Below are positions 7,230 to 16,815 of a DNA stretch of 44,046 bases, one piece after another. Both the position numbers and the translations under genes were made by a program. Below the pieces are notes generated by a model. It was not told where the DNA came from and ran no database searches. It worked only from the letters and a program-made list of their open reading frames with translations. Numbering within the stretch: position 1 is the stretch's first letter; each line of letters opens with the position of its first letter. The DNA comes from Spirochaetota bacterium (GTDB taxonomy: Bacteria; Spirochaetota; UBA4802; JAFGJZ01), in contig JAQIBV010000052.1 in assembly GCA_027858855.1 (NCBI GenBank), positions 1 to 44,046 of the forward strand, in the 5' to 3' direction.

Positions 7230-8645
7230 TTAATCAGCTAAAAGCTCGTTTGGCGTTCCTATTTCGATATATGAAGCCCCTCGAGCAGCACCAAAGTTAC
7301 CGGCCATAATTACAATTCGATCCTCTCTCTTTACTGCTCCACGTTCAAGCAGATATCCTAAGGCGTTCCTTATAAACGCACGATGACTGTTTTGCGGATC
7401 AAGATAGTTTGCATAAACTCCATACGACAGTGCGAGTTCACGAACTGCACGCTTACTGTAACACTCAGCATAAATAAGTGCACTACCACGATAAACCGAT
7501 ACGCTTCGCGCTGTACGTCCGGTCAGGGTATCTATAACAATAGCGGTTGTACTCAACTCCGATGCCGCATCGACTGCAGCACGTGCAAGATAGGCTGCGA
7601 TCTCGTTAAAGACCTTCTCCTGAGTCATTGTATTATACTTATCCAGACCCTCCTCAACTTCACAGGCGATCTTGCTCATTATTTTTACGGATTCAACAGG
7701 ATATTTTCCATAAGCTGTCTCACCACTCAGCATCAGAGCATCCGTACGATCATACACCGCATTGGCAACATCACTTATTTCAGCACGGGTAGGTCGTGGA
7801 TTATCAATCATTGAGTGAAGCATCTGGGTCGCAACAATAATAGGTTTTCGTCGGGCAAGACATTTCTTAATAATGGATTTCTGTGTAAAGGGAATCTTCT
7901 CTGCAGGAATCTCTATCGCAAGGTCTCCACGTGCGATCATGACTCCATAGGTATAATCGATTATCTCATCGATTTTATCGACTCCCTCCTGGTTCTCAAT
8001 TTTTGCAATAATTTTAACACTGCTGTTTTTTGCATCCAGAATTCTCTGAATTGCAAGAACATCCTCTTTACGACGCACAAACGAGTGAGCAATAAAATCT
8101 ATATCATTATCGATGCAAAACTGAATATACTCCCTATCGCGATCACTGAGTGATGGCAAATTAAGGCTGATACCGGGAACATTTATCGATTTCTTTCCTT
8201 TAATTGTCCCATCGTTAGTCACACGACATTTAAGACGTGAATCCTCTTTTGCTTCAACAATTAACTCAAGATCGCCATCATCTATTAATATATTGCTACC
8301 AACGGGTACATCTTTAGCAAAGCAGTCATAAGAAACGTAAATACACTCAGCAGTGCACTTCTGATCTGTACTACCGGCAACATATACAATATCACCAGCT
8401 ACTACCGGAATACCGGCATCAATGGGATTAGTCCGAATTTCAGGTCCCTTGGTATCAATCAAAATTGCAATCTTTTCCGAAACTGTTCTGATATTTTCAA
8501 CAACTTTTAAAGTCTCTGCAGGCGACTGATGTGCTGTGTTCAAACGGACAACATTCATACCAGCTTCATACAGTGAGCGTATAAACTCGACATCACACTG
8601 CATATCCGAAATGGTTGCGACAATTTTCGTTTTCTTTTTAAACAT
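7230..8645 (-). CDS. pyk: Pyruvate kinase
   Basis: Last step of glycolysis in the cytosol: phosphoenolpyruvate plus ADP to pyruvate plus ATP. The 471-aa length is normal. Visible motifs are KTKIVATISD at the N-terminus, MNVVRLNTAH, IDTKGPEIRT, the catalytic region KIIAKIENQEGV and the signature MIARGDLAIEI, then ATQMLHSM and ALMLSGETAYGKYPVE. The C-terminal domain (about 350-471) is the usual allosteric one. GAGG lies about 10 nt upstream of the ATG. It lies downstream of bioN on the same strand after a 192-nt gap with a small hairpin, so it may have its own promoter. Confidence 0.95.
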   Translation of the reverse strand: MFKKKTKIVATISDMQCDVEFIRSLYEAGMNVVRLNTAHQSPAETLKVVENIRTVSEKIAILIDTKGPEIRTNPIDAGIPVVAGDIVYVAGSTDQKCTAECIYVSYDCFAKDVPVGSNILIDDGDLELIVEAKEDSRLKCRVTNDGTIKGKKSINVPGISLNLPSLSDRDREYIQFCIDNDIDFIAHSFVRRKEDVLAIQRILDAKNSSVKIIAKIENQEGVDKIDEIIDYTYGVMIARGDLAIEIPAEKIPFTQKSIIKKCLARRKPIIVATQMLHSMIDNPRPTRAEISDVANAVYDRTDALMLSGETAYGKYPVESVKIMSKIACEVEEGLDKYNTMTQEKVFNEIAAYLARAAVDAASELSTTAIVIDTLTGRTARSVSVYRGSALIYAECYSKRAVRELALSYGVYANYLDPQNSHRAFIRNALGYLLERGAVKREDRIVIMAGNFGAARGASYIEIGTPNELLAD

Positions 8646-8837
8646 GAACTAAATACCTCAAATTTATATTCTTCATAGCACTTTTAAAAATCAGTTTTAT
8701 TCTTAACAGCCATAAATACTTCTCGTATACCGACTTGAATCCAAATGTTACTGCTACCTGATATTGGCAACCTTTTTTTACCTGAGAAGGTAAATCGCCC
8801 CCAACCATAGCATTAAAGATGTTTAAAGAAATCAAAT
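8646..8837 (-). other. Leader region between bioN and pyk
   Basis: 192 nt precede pyk. On the minus strand it contains the hairpin TTTACCT-TCTC-AGGTAAA (about 8783-8800) near a G-rich stretch (GGTTGGGGGCG). An open frame of up to 65 codons from a TTG runs across it and overlaps the pyk start, but it lacks convincing protein character. No known riboswitch class was recognised. Confidence 0.3.
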
Positions 8838-9587
8838 TTAGCTGAAAATTAGCTTTTCTGAAAGAATCATCATGACAACAGAGAGCAAAATAACCATTAA
8901 AATTATTATATCAAGAGCTTGCATTGATTCTTTCATATCCGGAACCCTTTCGCCGTTAAAGGATCGCGAGATAAGCGCATCAGCAAAATCTGAGGCCCTT
9001 ATTACTGAATTAACCAGAACTGGATAGGCCGTATAAATTATATTGTGCACAACCCTGCCTCTTTGATAACCACAGCGGGCTATAATGCTCATTTTTACTT
9101 CATTATAAGTTTCAAATATAAGGGGAATCAGCGAAAAAACAATCATAAAAAAAGAGGCGACCTTTTTTACAGGGCAAAAGGGGATTATTTTACTGACCCA
9201 TGCAATCATTGTATACAGACGTCGTGGAGATCTGGTATGAACAAAAACAATACCGGTTAGCAAAAAAAGCAGATAACGCAACATCTCGTATGCCCCACGA
9301 AAAATCTTTTTTTCAAGTTGGGGCACTTCATAATTAATTCCAGCTGCAATTCCAATAATTAATGCCAATACAATAAATCCGCGTAACTGTTGTAACAGTC
9401 TCGTGACTGCTATTTTTGTAATAATCAGAGCAGGAACAATGAGAAGAAGGTAGATAAGGATTGCTTCGCTTTGAAGAAAAAAAAGAGTAAAACTGAGAAG
9501 CAGCAGTTCAGCAAAAAATAGTACGCTGTTATGTCGATGTAACAGACTGTTTCCGGGAGAGTAGTGAAAAAGATTCACTTCAACCAT
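8838..9587 (-). CDS. bioN: ECF transporter transmembrane T component (BioN-like)
   Basis: 249-aa integral membrane protein of the EcfT/CbiQ family, with about five to six hydrophobic segments. The two coupling-helix motifs that contact the ATPase are visible as MSIIARCGYQRG and DALISRSF, where the Ala-Arg-Gly consensus is relaxed to ARC and SRS. The frame opens at a TTG at 9593, but GGGAG lies 6 nt before the ATG at 9587. It overlaps the end of the ATPase gene by 13 nt. Third gene of a bioY-bioM-bioN operon, so it should carry biotin uptake across the inner membrane. Confidence 0.85.
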   Translation of the reverse strand: MVEVNLFHYSPGNSLLHRHNSVLFFAELLLLSFTLFFLQSEAILIYLLLIVPALIITKIAVTRLLQQLRGFIVLALIIGIAAGINYEVPQLEKKIFRGAYEMLRYLLFLLTGIVFVHTRSPRRLYTMIAWVSKIIPFCPVKKVASFFMIVFSLIPLIFETYNEVKMSIIARCGYQRGRVVHNIIYTAYPVLVNSVIRASDFADALISRSFNGERVPDMKESMQALDIIILMVILLSVVMMILSEKLIFS

Positions 9588-10327
9588 GTACAACTCCCGG
9601 TTTTCCGGTCTTTCCCGTAGGGGACTCTTATATTATTGGAACTCAAAAGATCACTATCAAGAACCGGTTTTCCATCGTAAGAAACAGCACCCTGCTTCAT
9701 TATAATCAAACGGGTCGCATGCGCCAGAACCTTTTCAAGATCATGTGTTATTACCAAAACCGTGCAACCACTATTATAGCAGTTAACAATCTCGTTACAT
9801 ACTGAAACAACACCATTATAGTCAAGTGTAGTAAAGGGTTCGTCAAAGATTATCAGTTCCGGTTTCATTATCAGAACTCCTGCAATAGCGACCCTTTTTT
9901 TTTCACCACCGGACAGAAAATGCGGATGTCGCTCAAGCAGAGAAGAGACACCAAGTAAATCTGCATACCTGATGACCTCATCCTCTATCAGATCTCTTTT
10001 CCAACCCAGATTTTCCGGACCAAAGGCAATCTCGTCAAAAACAGTTTGTGCCACAAACTGAGTATCCGAGTTCTGAAAAATCAGACCAATCTTCTGGCGA
10101 ACCTCGGTCTTTACCTTATGCACATCTGTACCATTATAGAGAACCCGGCCGCTGCTCGGAGAAAACAGTCCGTTCAGCTGTTTCATCAAAAGCGACTTTC
10201 CTGAACCGTTTTCACCAGCAAGCACAACAAATTCGCCACCTGAAAAAGATAGATTTATGTTCCGCAATAAAGCCTTCTCTTTTTCAAAATAAAAACCAAG
10301 ATTTTCTGTTTTCAAATTCAAGCGCAA
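9575..10327 (-). CDS. bioM: ECF transporter ATPase (BioM-like)
   Basis: 250-aa ABC ATPase with all canonical motifs: Walker A GENGSGKS (38-45), Q-loop Gln85 (IFQNSD), signature LSGGE (138-142), Walker B LIIFDEP with catalytic Glu163, and H-loop His195 (ITHD). The operon encodes only one ATPase, as in the dedicated BioMNY biotin transporters rather than the shared EcfAA' type. The start is unusual: a TTG at 10327 has AGG only 3 nt away, whereas another TTG two codons later (10321) has better spacing. It begins 6 nt after bioY. Confidence 0.9.
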   Translation of the reverse strand: MRLNLKTENLGFYFEKEKALLRNINLSFSGGEFVVLAGENGSGKSLLMKQLNGLFSPSSGRVLYNGTDVHKVKTEVRQKIGLIFQNSDTQFVAQTVFDEIAFGPENLGWKRDLIEDEVIRYADLLGVSSLLERHPHFLSGGEKKRVAIAGVLIMKPELIIFDEPFTTLDYNGVVSVCNEIVNCYNSGCTVLVITHDLEKVLAHATRLIIMKQGAVSYDGKPVLDSDLLSSNNIRVPYGKDRKTGSCTWLK

Positions 10328-10333
10328 AACCTG

Positions 10334-10873
10334 TTAATCTATATTTAAAAACTTCAGAAGTGGAGATATTTTCTTCACCATTACTGTTGCAACAATGATT
10401 TTTACAACATCCCCCGGTAAAAAGAAAATCATTCCGACCATAACAGCCTTGCCCCACGGCATGGAGGTGGTCATCTGCAACCACGAAACACCGATAAGAT
10501 ATACCAGAAGTGAAGCCCCAACCATTGGAAGAGCTATTGGAATGAGAGACTGACGATCTCCACGACTTCCAATACCAGCTATAACCACCGCCGGCAAATA
10601 TGCCAGCAGATATCCACCTGTTGGACCAAGCAGATGGGCTGCGCCCCCTTTTCCACCATTAAAAACCGGTAATCCCAATGCGCCAAGAATCAGGTAGGCT
10701 CCGACAGCAATAGCACCCCAGAAACCGCCCAGAAGAGCGCCTGCAAAAAGAACAAACATATTCTGCAACACAATCGGAACAACTCCAATAGGTATTGCTA
10801 TATACGACCCTACAATAATAAGAACTGTACACAATGCCGCTACAGTCATCTGTTTTACCATCTTTTCATTCAT
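10334..10873 (-). CDS. bioY: Biotin ECF transporter S component
   Basis: 179-aa membrane protein with six predicted hydrophobic segments. The BioY hallmark glycine motif is clear (NGGKGGAAHLLGPTGGY), and GALGLPVF precedes it. It binds biotin in the inner membrane and couples to the BioM/BioN energising module encoded just downstream. GAGG lies 7 nt upstream of the ATG. First gene of the operon. No BirA-type operator could be recognised ahead of it. Confidence 0.93.
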   Translation of the reverse strand: MNEKMVKQMTVAALCTVLIIVGSYIAIPIGVVPIVLQNMFVLFAGALLGGFWGAIAVGAYLILGALGLPVFNGGKGGAAHLLGPTGGYLLAYLPAVVIAGIGSRGDRQSLIPIALPMVGASLLVYLIGVSWLQMTTSMPWGKAVMVGMIFFLPGDVVKIIVATVMVKKISPLLKFLNID

Positions 10874-11307
10874 CTATAAACCTCATCCTCAAAAATCAAA
10901 CTGTTAATGATAATTCGACTACATCTGTACTATTCATAATTTATGCTCAGAAGTGTCAAATAATATTGGTTTCAACGAAAAATTATGATATATTATGTTA
11001 TATCCATATTATTAATTGAAACTTCAAAAATTACCAAAGAATTTTGAAAAAATTTCTAAATTTCAGAATGTAACACTGTTTAAACGCCTATTTTAAAGGG
11101 TTTTTTCGCAAGTTCCTTGATAAAAAGTTAATTATTAGAGGTTCCTTAATATCAGTACAGTCAGGGCAGGTTAATAATAATTTAGAATTTCGACGGATCT
11201 GTTCGTTGTTTATTGTCCATATTTGATAAAAACAGCGAACTATCCAGAGCAAGTATTTTTAAAGGCGCCCTTTTGAGAGTACGCTTATCTAAAATCAGGA
11301 AATTAAA
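10874..11307. other. Divergent intergenic region, 434 bp
   Basis: AT-rich sequence between bioY (minus) and the 7TM sensor gene (plus). It should hold both promoters, but no convincing -35/-10 pair, operator or hairpin was found. No frame looks coding. Confidence 0.4.
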
Positions 11308-13464
11308 TTGAAACAGCGTGATTGGCTACATCTTTCATCCATTTTACTTATCAAAACAATTTCCGGTCTGTTCGGACACTATAAATTACCTATATTTTTC
11401 CTGCTCCTTTCATTCAACTTCTCAGTACAAGCATCCGCTAATCAACAAGTTGTTATTCTTGATGCACAGCCAAAAATAATTCTTGGACCGTATCTGAGCA
11501 CATACAGGGACGATAAAAGCAGCAAAAATATTACCGAAATTATTGAACTCTATAAGGAAGGAGAATTCTCGCCAAATAGCGAAAAGGTGCCCTATTTCGG
11601 CTTTTCACAGTCTACCTACTGGGCGGCTGTCTCCTTCATCCCGGTTCAATCCGGCATCTACTATATCAGTTACGAATTCCCCCTTATTGATTCAATCGAT
11701 CTTCATGTTCAGGATGCTGATGGTATAACAAGCTTCTCTTCAGGATTCCAAAAACGCTTCTTTAACCGGCCGTATAAAACCCGAAACTATGTTTTTAAAC
11801 TAAATGCGACCAAGGACTCACCCGTCACATGCTATTTAAGACTCAAAAACGATGGCCGAATGGAGATCCCGCTCTACCTTTATAGCGAAGCCAATTTCAT
11901 AAGAATGCAGGGATTAGGCCAGTTTATGATGGGAATATTTTTTGGAATTATGGCTATAATCTTCACCATTAATTTTCTGATCTTTATCTTTACAAAGAAA
12001 AAACTGTTTCTGCTTCACGCAATTTTTATCTTCTCCTTTTTTGTTTTTATTACTCTTCAGGATGGAAACCTCTTTTACCGATTTATTCCCTATCTGTTCA
12101 GTCCTCACCCTGGATTTATAACATTAACTATAGCTGCGGCTCTGTTATCCGCCCTGATATTCACAGATCATTATCTTGATTTTATAAGTTTTTCCAAACC
12201 TATAGCAGTCCTGAATCGCACCATCATGCTCTGTCTCTTGATCTTTATGTCGGCTACCTTTTTTATAACAAAATCAATCGCGGTACAAATAATAACAATT
12301 ACGACACTAATAGTTCTTTCTTATATGATAATACTGGTATTAATCGGGCTATTCAGAAAGAAACAGTCTGCTCTTTTTTTGGCTACAGGTTGGGGGGTAA
12401 TCAGTATTAGCGGAATAATTTATGCCCTCAAAGCAGAAGGACTCATTGCTCACTCGGACATAAGCAACTACTCATTACACATCGGTTCGCTCTTTTATTT
12501 CTTTATTGTTACTTTCGGGCTATCAAAAACAATAATAAACATCAATAAAGAAAAAATGAACGCGGCCAACAGATTTACACGACTGGAAAAAAGATTCACG
12601 TCCATAATCAATAATTCCGATGAAATTGTATTCATACTGGATTCCGACCTTATAATCAGATTTGTTAACCCGGCGGTAAAACGCTATTTTTTGATCAACC
12701 CAGAAGAGGCGGTAGGGAAATCTTTTACAAATTTTATATATACCAATAAAGAAACTGTGCCTGAAGATGAAGTCTGCATGATTCGGGAAAAGCTCGCAGA
12801 ATTTCTGGTAGATAAAAATCCGATTCGCTTTCAGGGTGAATTTGTATCCCCTCGCACTTTTGAACCCAAAAGGATGCAAATCGAACTTCAGCACATTGTA
12901 CATAATGGAGTAACCGATATTCTGGGAAAAGCGGTTCCAGTTGTTGAAGATACCCTGCTTCCCTTTTTCGAAAAAGAAAACCAGACATACAATATCAATA
13001 ATCAGCTAAATACGGTAAATGATATTATAACCCGTATTACACGTAATCTTGTAAAACACATCACTGGAAGAGAAATCAACATCATAAGGACTGCCCTCCG
13101 CGAGATTATCCTTAACGCTATCGAACACGGTAACCTGGAAATAAGCTACGATGAGAAAACGGAAGCGCAGAATACACAAAACTACCTGCACTTTCTTTCA
13201 CAAAGGAACAAAAACCCCCTTTATAAAGACCGCAAAGTAAAAATATCATATTCAATCGACAATAAAAAAGCAAAATATGTAATAACAGATTCCGGCAAAG
13301 GTTTTGACTATAATCTGTATCTTTTAAAATACAAGCACAACGTAAATAAGGACCTTTACCATGGCAGAGGAATCCGGATGACTCAACATATATTTGATGA
13401 GATTATCTTTAATGAGGCAGGCAACAGTGTCACTCTGATAAAACATTTTGGAAATACGAATTAA
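11308..13464 (+). CDS. 7TM-DISM sensor with PAS and RsbW-like ATPase domains
   Basis: 718-aa membrane receptor. Domains in order: signal-type hydrophobic stretch (about 26-43), extracytoplasmic DISMED2-like sensing domain (50-195), a block of seven membrane helices (205-410), a PAS domain (about 430-540) and a C-terminal GHKL ATPase (about 575-715). The ATPase has REIILNAIEHGN (N box), TDSGKGFD (G1) and YHGRGIRM (G2), like anti-sigma kinases of the RsbW type. No HisKA dimerisation helix with a phospho-His is evident, so Ser/Thr phosphorylation of a STAS partner is plausible. Such a protein is encoded at 18328-18672. The start is a TTG 7 nt after AGGA; the next in-frame ATG would remove the signal segment. 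Confidence 0.85.
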   Translation: MKQRDWLHLSSILLIKTISGLFGHYKLPIFFLLLSFNFSVQASANQQVVILDAQPKIILGPYLSTYRDDKSSKNITEIIELYKEGEFSPNSEKVPYFGFSQSTYWAAVSFIPVQSGIYYISYEFPLIDSIDLHVQDADGITSFSSGFQKRFFNRPYKTRNYVFKLNATKDSPVTCYLRLKNDGRMEIPLYLYSEANFIRMQGLGQFMMGIFFGIMAIIFTINFLIFIFTKKKLFLLHAIFIFSFFVFITLQDGNLFYRFIPYLFSPHPGFITLTIAAALLSALIFTDHYLDFISFSKPIAVLNRTIMLCLLIFMSATFFITKSIAVQIITITTLIVLSYMIILVLIGLFRKKQSALFLATGWGVISISGIIYALKAEGLIAHSDISNYSLHIGSLFYFFIVTFGLSKTIININKEKMNAANRFTRLEKRFTSIINNSDEIVFILDSDLIIRFVNPAVKRYFLINPEEAVGKSFTNFIYTNKETVPEDEVCMIREKLAEFLVDKNPIRFQGEFVSPRTFEPKRMQIELQHIVHNGVTDILGKAVPVVEDTLLPFFEKENQTYNINNQLNTVNDIITRITRNLVKHITGREINIIRTALREIILNAIEHGNLEISYDEKTEAQNTQNYLHFLSQRNKNPLYKDRKVKISYSIDNKKAKYVITDSGKGFDYNLYLLKYKHNVNKDLYHGRGIRMTQHIFDEIIFNEAGNSVTLIKHFGNTN

Positions 13465-13501
13465 TTATTAATTATCGTAATGTCTACTGGCTGCAGGCAA
13501 C

Positions 13502-15070
13502 TTAACGACGACGTCTTCCGGCTTTTTTAACGACTGCCGCAATCACAAAATTCAACTCATGAACCCGTAACAGATAGCAGGATATCATATAAACAGCACC
13601 ACCCGCAACAACCAGTGTAATTAGCTGAAATAGCTTCACCATAAAGCTCACCGTGGCGCCCCAAATAAAGTAATCCCGTAAAATGAATAGCACTGCTCCC
13701 ATGACCGTCGATGCACAAAGCAATTTAATAACTGGTATTACTGTCTTCTTAAGATCTACACCGCTTATCTTGCGGCGTAAAAGATACAGAAGCAGCACCA
13801 TCTGAACCATAATCGATATCACACTGGATACCGCAAGCCCTGCATGAACAAGGGATGTCTGCATTAAAAAATAACCGGTCACGGCATTTATAGAAAGTGC
13901 AATTAATGCCGTTATAAACGGAGTACGTGTATCCTTTAATGAATAATACATGGGAATAAGAAGTTTATAGATAGTTAAAGAGAAAAGCCCCATACTGGCA
14001 AAAAAAAGTGCTTTATATGTATTATCTGCAGAAAGCTCTCCGAATTCTCCACGCATAAAAAGAACCTCTACAATTTCCCTTCCGCAAACCATAAGAGCCA
14101 CGGATGCCGGAATCGCAAAAAAAAGGGAGGATGTAACGGCGTTCCTGAAGGCTATTCGCAATTCTGGAAGTTCATTACGTGCAGCATGTCTTGATAACTC
14201 AGGCAGAGTAACATTGGCAATCGAAAGAACAAAGACCCCCATAACGATTTCAGTAAGCCGATCACTGTAATAGAGATACGAAACACTTCCTCCGGGCAGC
14301 ATTGATGCAAGAATTGTATTAATAAGCAGATTCACCTGGCTTACAGCACCACTCATCATGGCCGGAAGAACCATAAATCCTATCTTGCGTATTCCCGGAT
14401 GCTTAAAATCAAACGAAATATGCATTTTGAAACCATGCTTTATCATATAGGGAATCTGCAGAATCAGCTGCATACAACCACCCAGCAGAACTCCAAAAGC
14501 AAGCCCCCATAATCCATTCTCAAAAAACCGGCTGAGAACAACAACACCGAAGATCATACCCACATTCAAAAGAACAGGAGAAATAGCAGGTGCAAAAAAG
14601 CTGTGATGTGAATTCAGATAACCCATACAAAAGGCCACAATCGACACAAAAAAGATATAGGGGAACATAATACGGTTGAGCTGAATTGTACTCTTGATAA
14701 TTTCCGGATCGGTAAAACCGTATCCAAAGAGACTAACCAGCTGTGGCGAAAAAAGTATTCCAAGCGACGTTATGGCGACCAGAACTACTATTAAAAACGA
14801 AAAGGTCTTCTGTGCAAGCTTGAGAGCCTCGGCGGGTCCCTTTTTTTCAAGATACTCCGTGTAAACTGGAACAAAACAGATCGTTAGGGTGCCCTCTGCA
14901 ACGAAGCGCCTCAGCAAATTTGGGATACGAAAGGCTACAATGAATCCATCAAGAGCCGCACCGGCACCGAAAAAATAGGCCATTACTGCATCACGGACAA
15001 ACCCCAGGATACGACTTAACATAGTCGCCCCAGCGACAATCATGGTTGAAAGAAAGACCCTCTTCTTCAT
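13502..15070 (-). CDS. murJ: Lipid II flippase MurJ
   Basis: 522-aa polytopic inner-membrane protein of the MviN/MurJ branch of the MOP superfamily, which moves lipid II to the outer leaflet for peptidoglycan synthesis. The N-terminal signature is typical (ATMLSRILGFVRDAVMAYFF and FRIPNLLRRFVAEG, with conserved Arg residues), and about 14 membrane helices follow. It ends in a basic tail (KKAGRRRR). G-rich sequence precedes the ATG. It is isolated on the minus strand between plus-strand genes. Confidence 0.95.
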   Translation of the reverse strand: MKKRVFLSTMIVAGATMLSRILGFVRDAVMAYFFGAGAALDGFIVAFRIPNLLRRFVAEGTLTICFVPVYTEYLEKKGPAEALKLAQKTFSFLIVVLVAITSLGILFSPQLVSLFGYGFTDPEIIKSTIQLNRIMFPYIFFVSIVAFCMGYLNSHHSFFAPAISPVLLNVGMIFGVVVLSRFFENGLWGLAFGVLLGGCMQLILQIPYMIKHGFKMHISFDFKHPGIRKIGFMVLPAMMSGAVSQVNLLINTILASMLPGGSVSYLYYSDRLTEIVMGVFVLSIANVTLPELSRHAARNELPELRIAFRNAVTSSLFFAIPASVALMVCGREIVEVLFMRGEFGELSADNTYKALFFASMGLFSLTIYKLLIPMYYSLKDTRTPFITALIALSINAVTGYFLMQTSLVHAGLAVSSVISIMVQMVLLLYLLRRKISGVDLKKTVIPVIKLLCASTVMGAVLFILRDYFIWGATVSFMVKLFQLITLVVAGGAVYMISCYLLRVHELNFVIAAVVKKAGRRRR

Positions 15071-15164
15071 TGCCCCCCCAAATCACTATTAGGGCAAACT
15101 ATAACAGCTCTTTTTTTTTTCAAATACTTTAAAGATTATCGAAATCAGACTCAATTTTAATTTA

Positions 15165-15170
15165 TTGACA
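15165..15170 (+). promoter_or_regulatory. Possible -35 element (TTGACA)
   Basis: An exact TTGACA lies 65 nt before the TPR gene start in the AT-rich murJ/TPR divergent region. The matching -10 is poor (TAATTC or CATAAG at non-ideal spacing), so this is only a candidate. Confidence 0.25.
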
Positions 15171-15234
15171 ATTACCGCCAATAGACTAATTCATAAGCTG
15201 TTCAGAAGACTATATACACAGGTGAATCCTAATT

Positions 15235-16767
15235 ATGAAAAAAATTTTTCTTCTTATACTGCTTGTTTCATCTTTTCAGCTTACAGCAAGCGACTACTCA
15301 ACCGGAGTCCGGCTCTTTATGCGGAAAGACCCGGACAAGGCGCGAGAACATTTTCTTGCTGCCATTGAAAGTGACCCAACAAACGGAAACGCCTACTACT
15401 ATCTTGGTGAAATTGAGAAAAACAAGCGCAACTATCCTTCAGCTATTGAATATTACATCCAGGCACTTGATAACAGATTAAGCAATAAATATCAGAAATT
15501 AACATATTGGAACCTGGTTATTCTTGCAGAACAGCTGAACGACATGGGAGGAATGGTAAAGGCCTGTAGAATCATGTATGAAAAACGCGGTGATAATACG
15601 GCAAAAAACAAGGTTGATGATCTTATAAACAAGATGCTCTGGACAAGTAACGAAACTGCGATTAAAGCCTATGATAGCGGAAAAGCCAACATTGCAGGTG
15701 GAAACATAGAAAATGCAGTTTCTGATTTCAACAGTGCACTCTCTCATGACCGCTCTTTTCTTGCTCCCCGTTTTGAAATAGGAATGATCCACTACAAAAA
15801 CGGAGATATCAGTAAAGCTTTGACAAACCTTCGATATATCGCAGATAAAATACCCTATTACACAGCGGCTCAAACCCTTGTTGCAAAATTGAGCATGGAT
15901 CAAAAAGATTATCATGCTGCAATCAAATACTATACAAATATACTTGAGTACGGCTTTATTAATTCAACTATCCGGTTCAATACTCTTTCACAGCGCAGTA
16001 CCTGCTATTTTATGACCAATCGCTATTCAAATGCAGAAAGTGACATTGAACAAGCGCTTAAAATCAGAAACAGCGACAATCTGAAAAAAATTCTTTCAGC
16101 CACATATATTAAACAAAACCGGTTTGATGAGGCTCTTGAAATACTCACCAAACTTAATAAGAAATCACCCAAAAATGACGATATAAAATATCAAATCGGT
16201 TCCCTCTATTACAAAAAAAATGATGAAAAGTGGATAAAGACCTTCGGAGCACTTTTCAACCTGACCCATAACAGCAAAAAGCTTTCTGAAAAATACCGCA
16301 AAGCGTATCTGCTTCTTGCTAATCACTACTTTGATGAAAAGCAGTACGATCACTCGACTCGCATATATAAGACTATACCAGCCGAATCATTTAATTTTAA
16401 CGAAAAGAAAACAGCAGCGTACAGCTTCTATTTCTCTGCACAATATAAAAATGCAATAGACCTGTTAGAAACAATTTCTCTTACAGATTCTGATAAAGTC
16501 ATGTTAGCGCGAGCCTACACCAAAACCGGATTCGAAGCAAAAGCCCGTAGCACAATCGAACATATGGTACTGCACACCTCCTCGCGCGAAACCTTGTTGA
16601 ATGATGCAGATCTTGGAAGCCTGGCGCATAAAATTGTGGCTGATTACGAAGCTGAAAAAGCAAAAGCCGAAGAAGAAAGAATTGCTAAGGAAAAGGCATT
16701 AGAAAAAGAGAGAGAAGAATCTAAAAAAAAGGCTGCTAGCACGACCGAGCCGGATCCGGCAGGATGA
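15235..16767 (+). CDS. Exported tetratricopeptide-repeat protein
   Basis: 510 aa. An N-terminal signal peptide (MKKIFLLILLVSSFQLTAS, with no lipobox Cys) is followed by tandem helical TPR units across about 20-470. Clear examples are NGNAYYYLGEIEKNKRNYPS, FLAPRFEIGMIHYKNGD and SNAESDIEQALKI. A charged Lys/Glu coiled-coil tail ends in PDPAG. It probably works as a periplasmic scaffold. It is followed after 48 nt by a membrane protein and then a degenerate ABC-type ATPase on the same strand, so the three may form one complex. No enzymatic motif is visible. Confidence 0.8.
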   Translation: MKKIFLLILLVSSFQLTASDYSTGVRLFMRKDPDKAREHFLAAIESDPTNGNAYYYLGEIEKNKRNYPSAIEYYIQALDNRLSNKYQKLTYWNLVILAEQLNDMGGMVKACRIMYEKRGDNTAKNKVDDLINKMLWTSNETAIKAYDSGKANIAGGNIENAVSDFNSALSHDRSFLAPRFEIGMIHYKNGDISKALTNLRYIADKIPYYTAAQTLVAKLSMDQKDYHAAIKYYTNILEYGFINSTIRFNTLSQRSTCYFMTNRYSNAESDIEQALKIRNSDNLKKILSATYIKQNRFDEALEILTKLNKKSPKNDDIKYQIGSLYYKKNDEKWIKTFGALFNLTHNSKKLSEKYRKAYLLLANHYFDEKQYDHSTRIYKTIPAESFNFNEKKTAAYSFYFSAQYKNAIDLLETISLTDSDKVMLARAYTKTGFEAKARSTIEHMVLHTSSRETLLNDADLGSLAHKIVADYEAEKAKAEEERIAKEKALEKEREESKKKAASTTEPDPAG

Positions 16768-16815
16768 TTGCTGTTTCAGCATGAATATAAACAGGCAGAA
16801 CAACGGTGACCAAAC

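Noticed and set aside
8638-8835. 65-codon minus-strand ORF between bioN and pyk
   Set aside because: Starts at a TTG without a ribosome site, has weak protein character and overlaps the pyk start; kept only as a leader note.
10874-11000. BirA or BioR operator before bioY
   Set aside because: No inverted repeat resembling the known biotin operators could be found in the upstream 130 nt.
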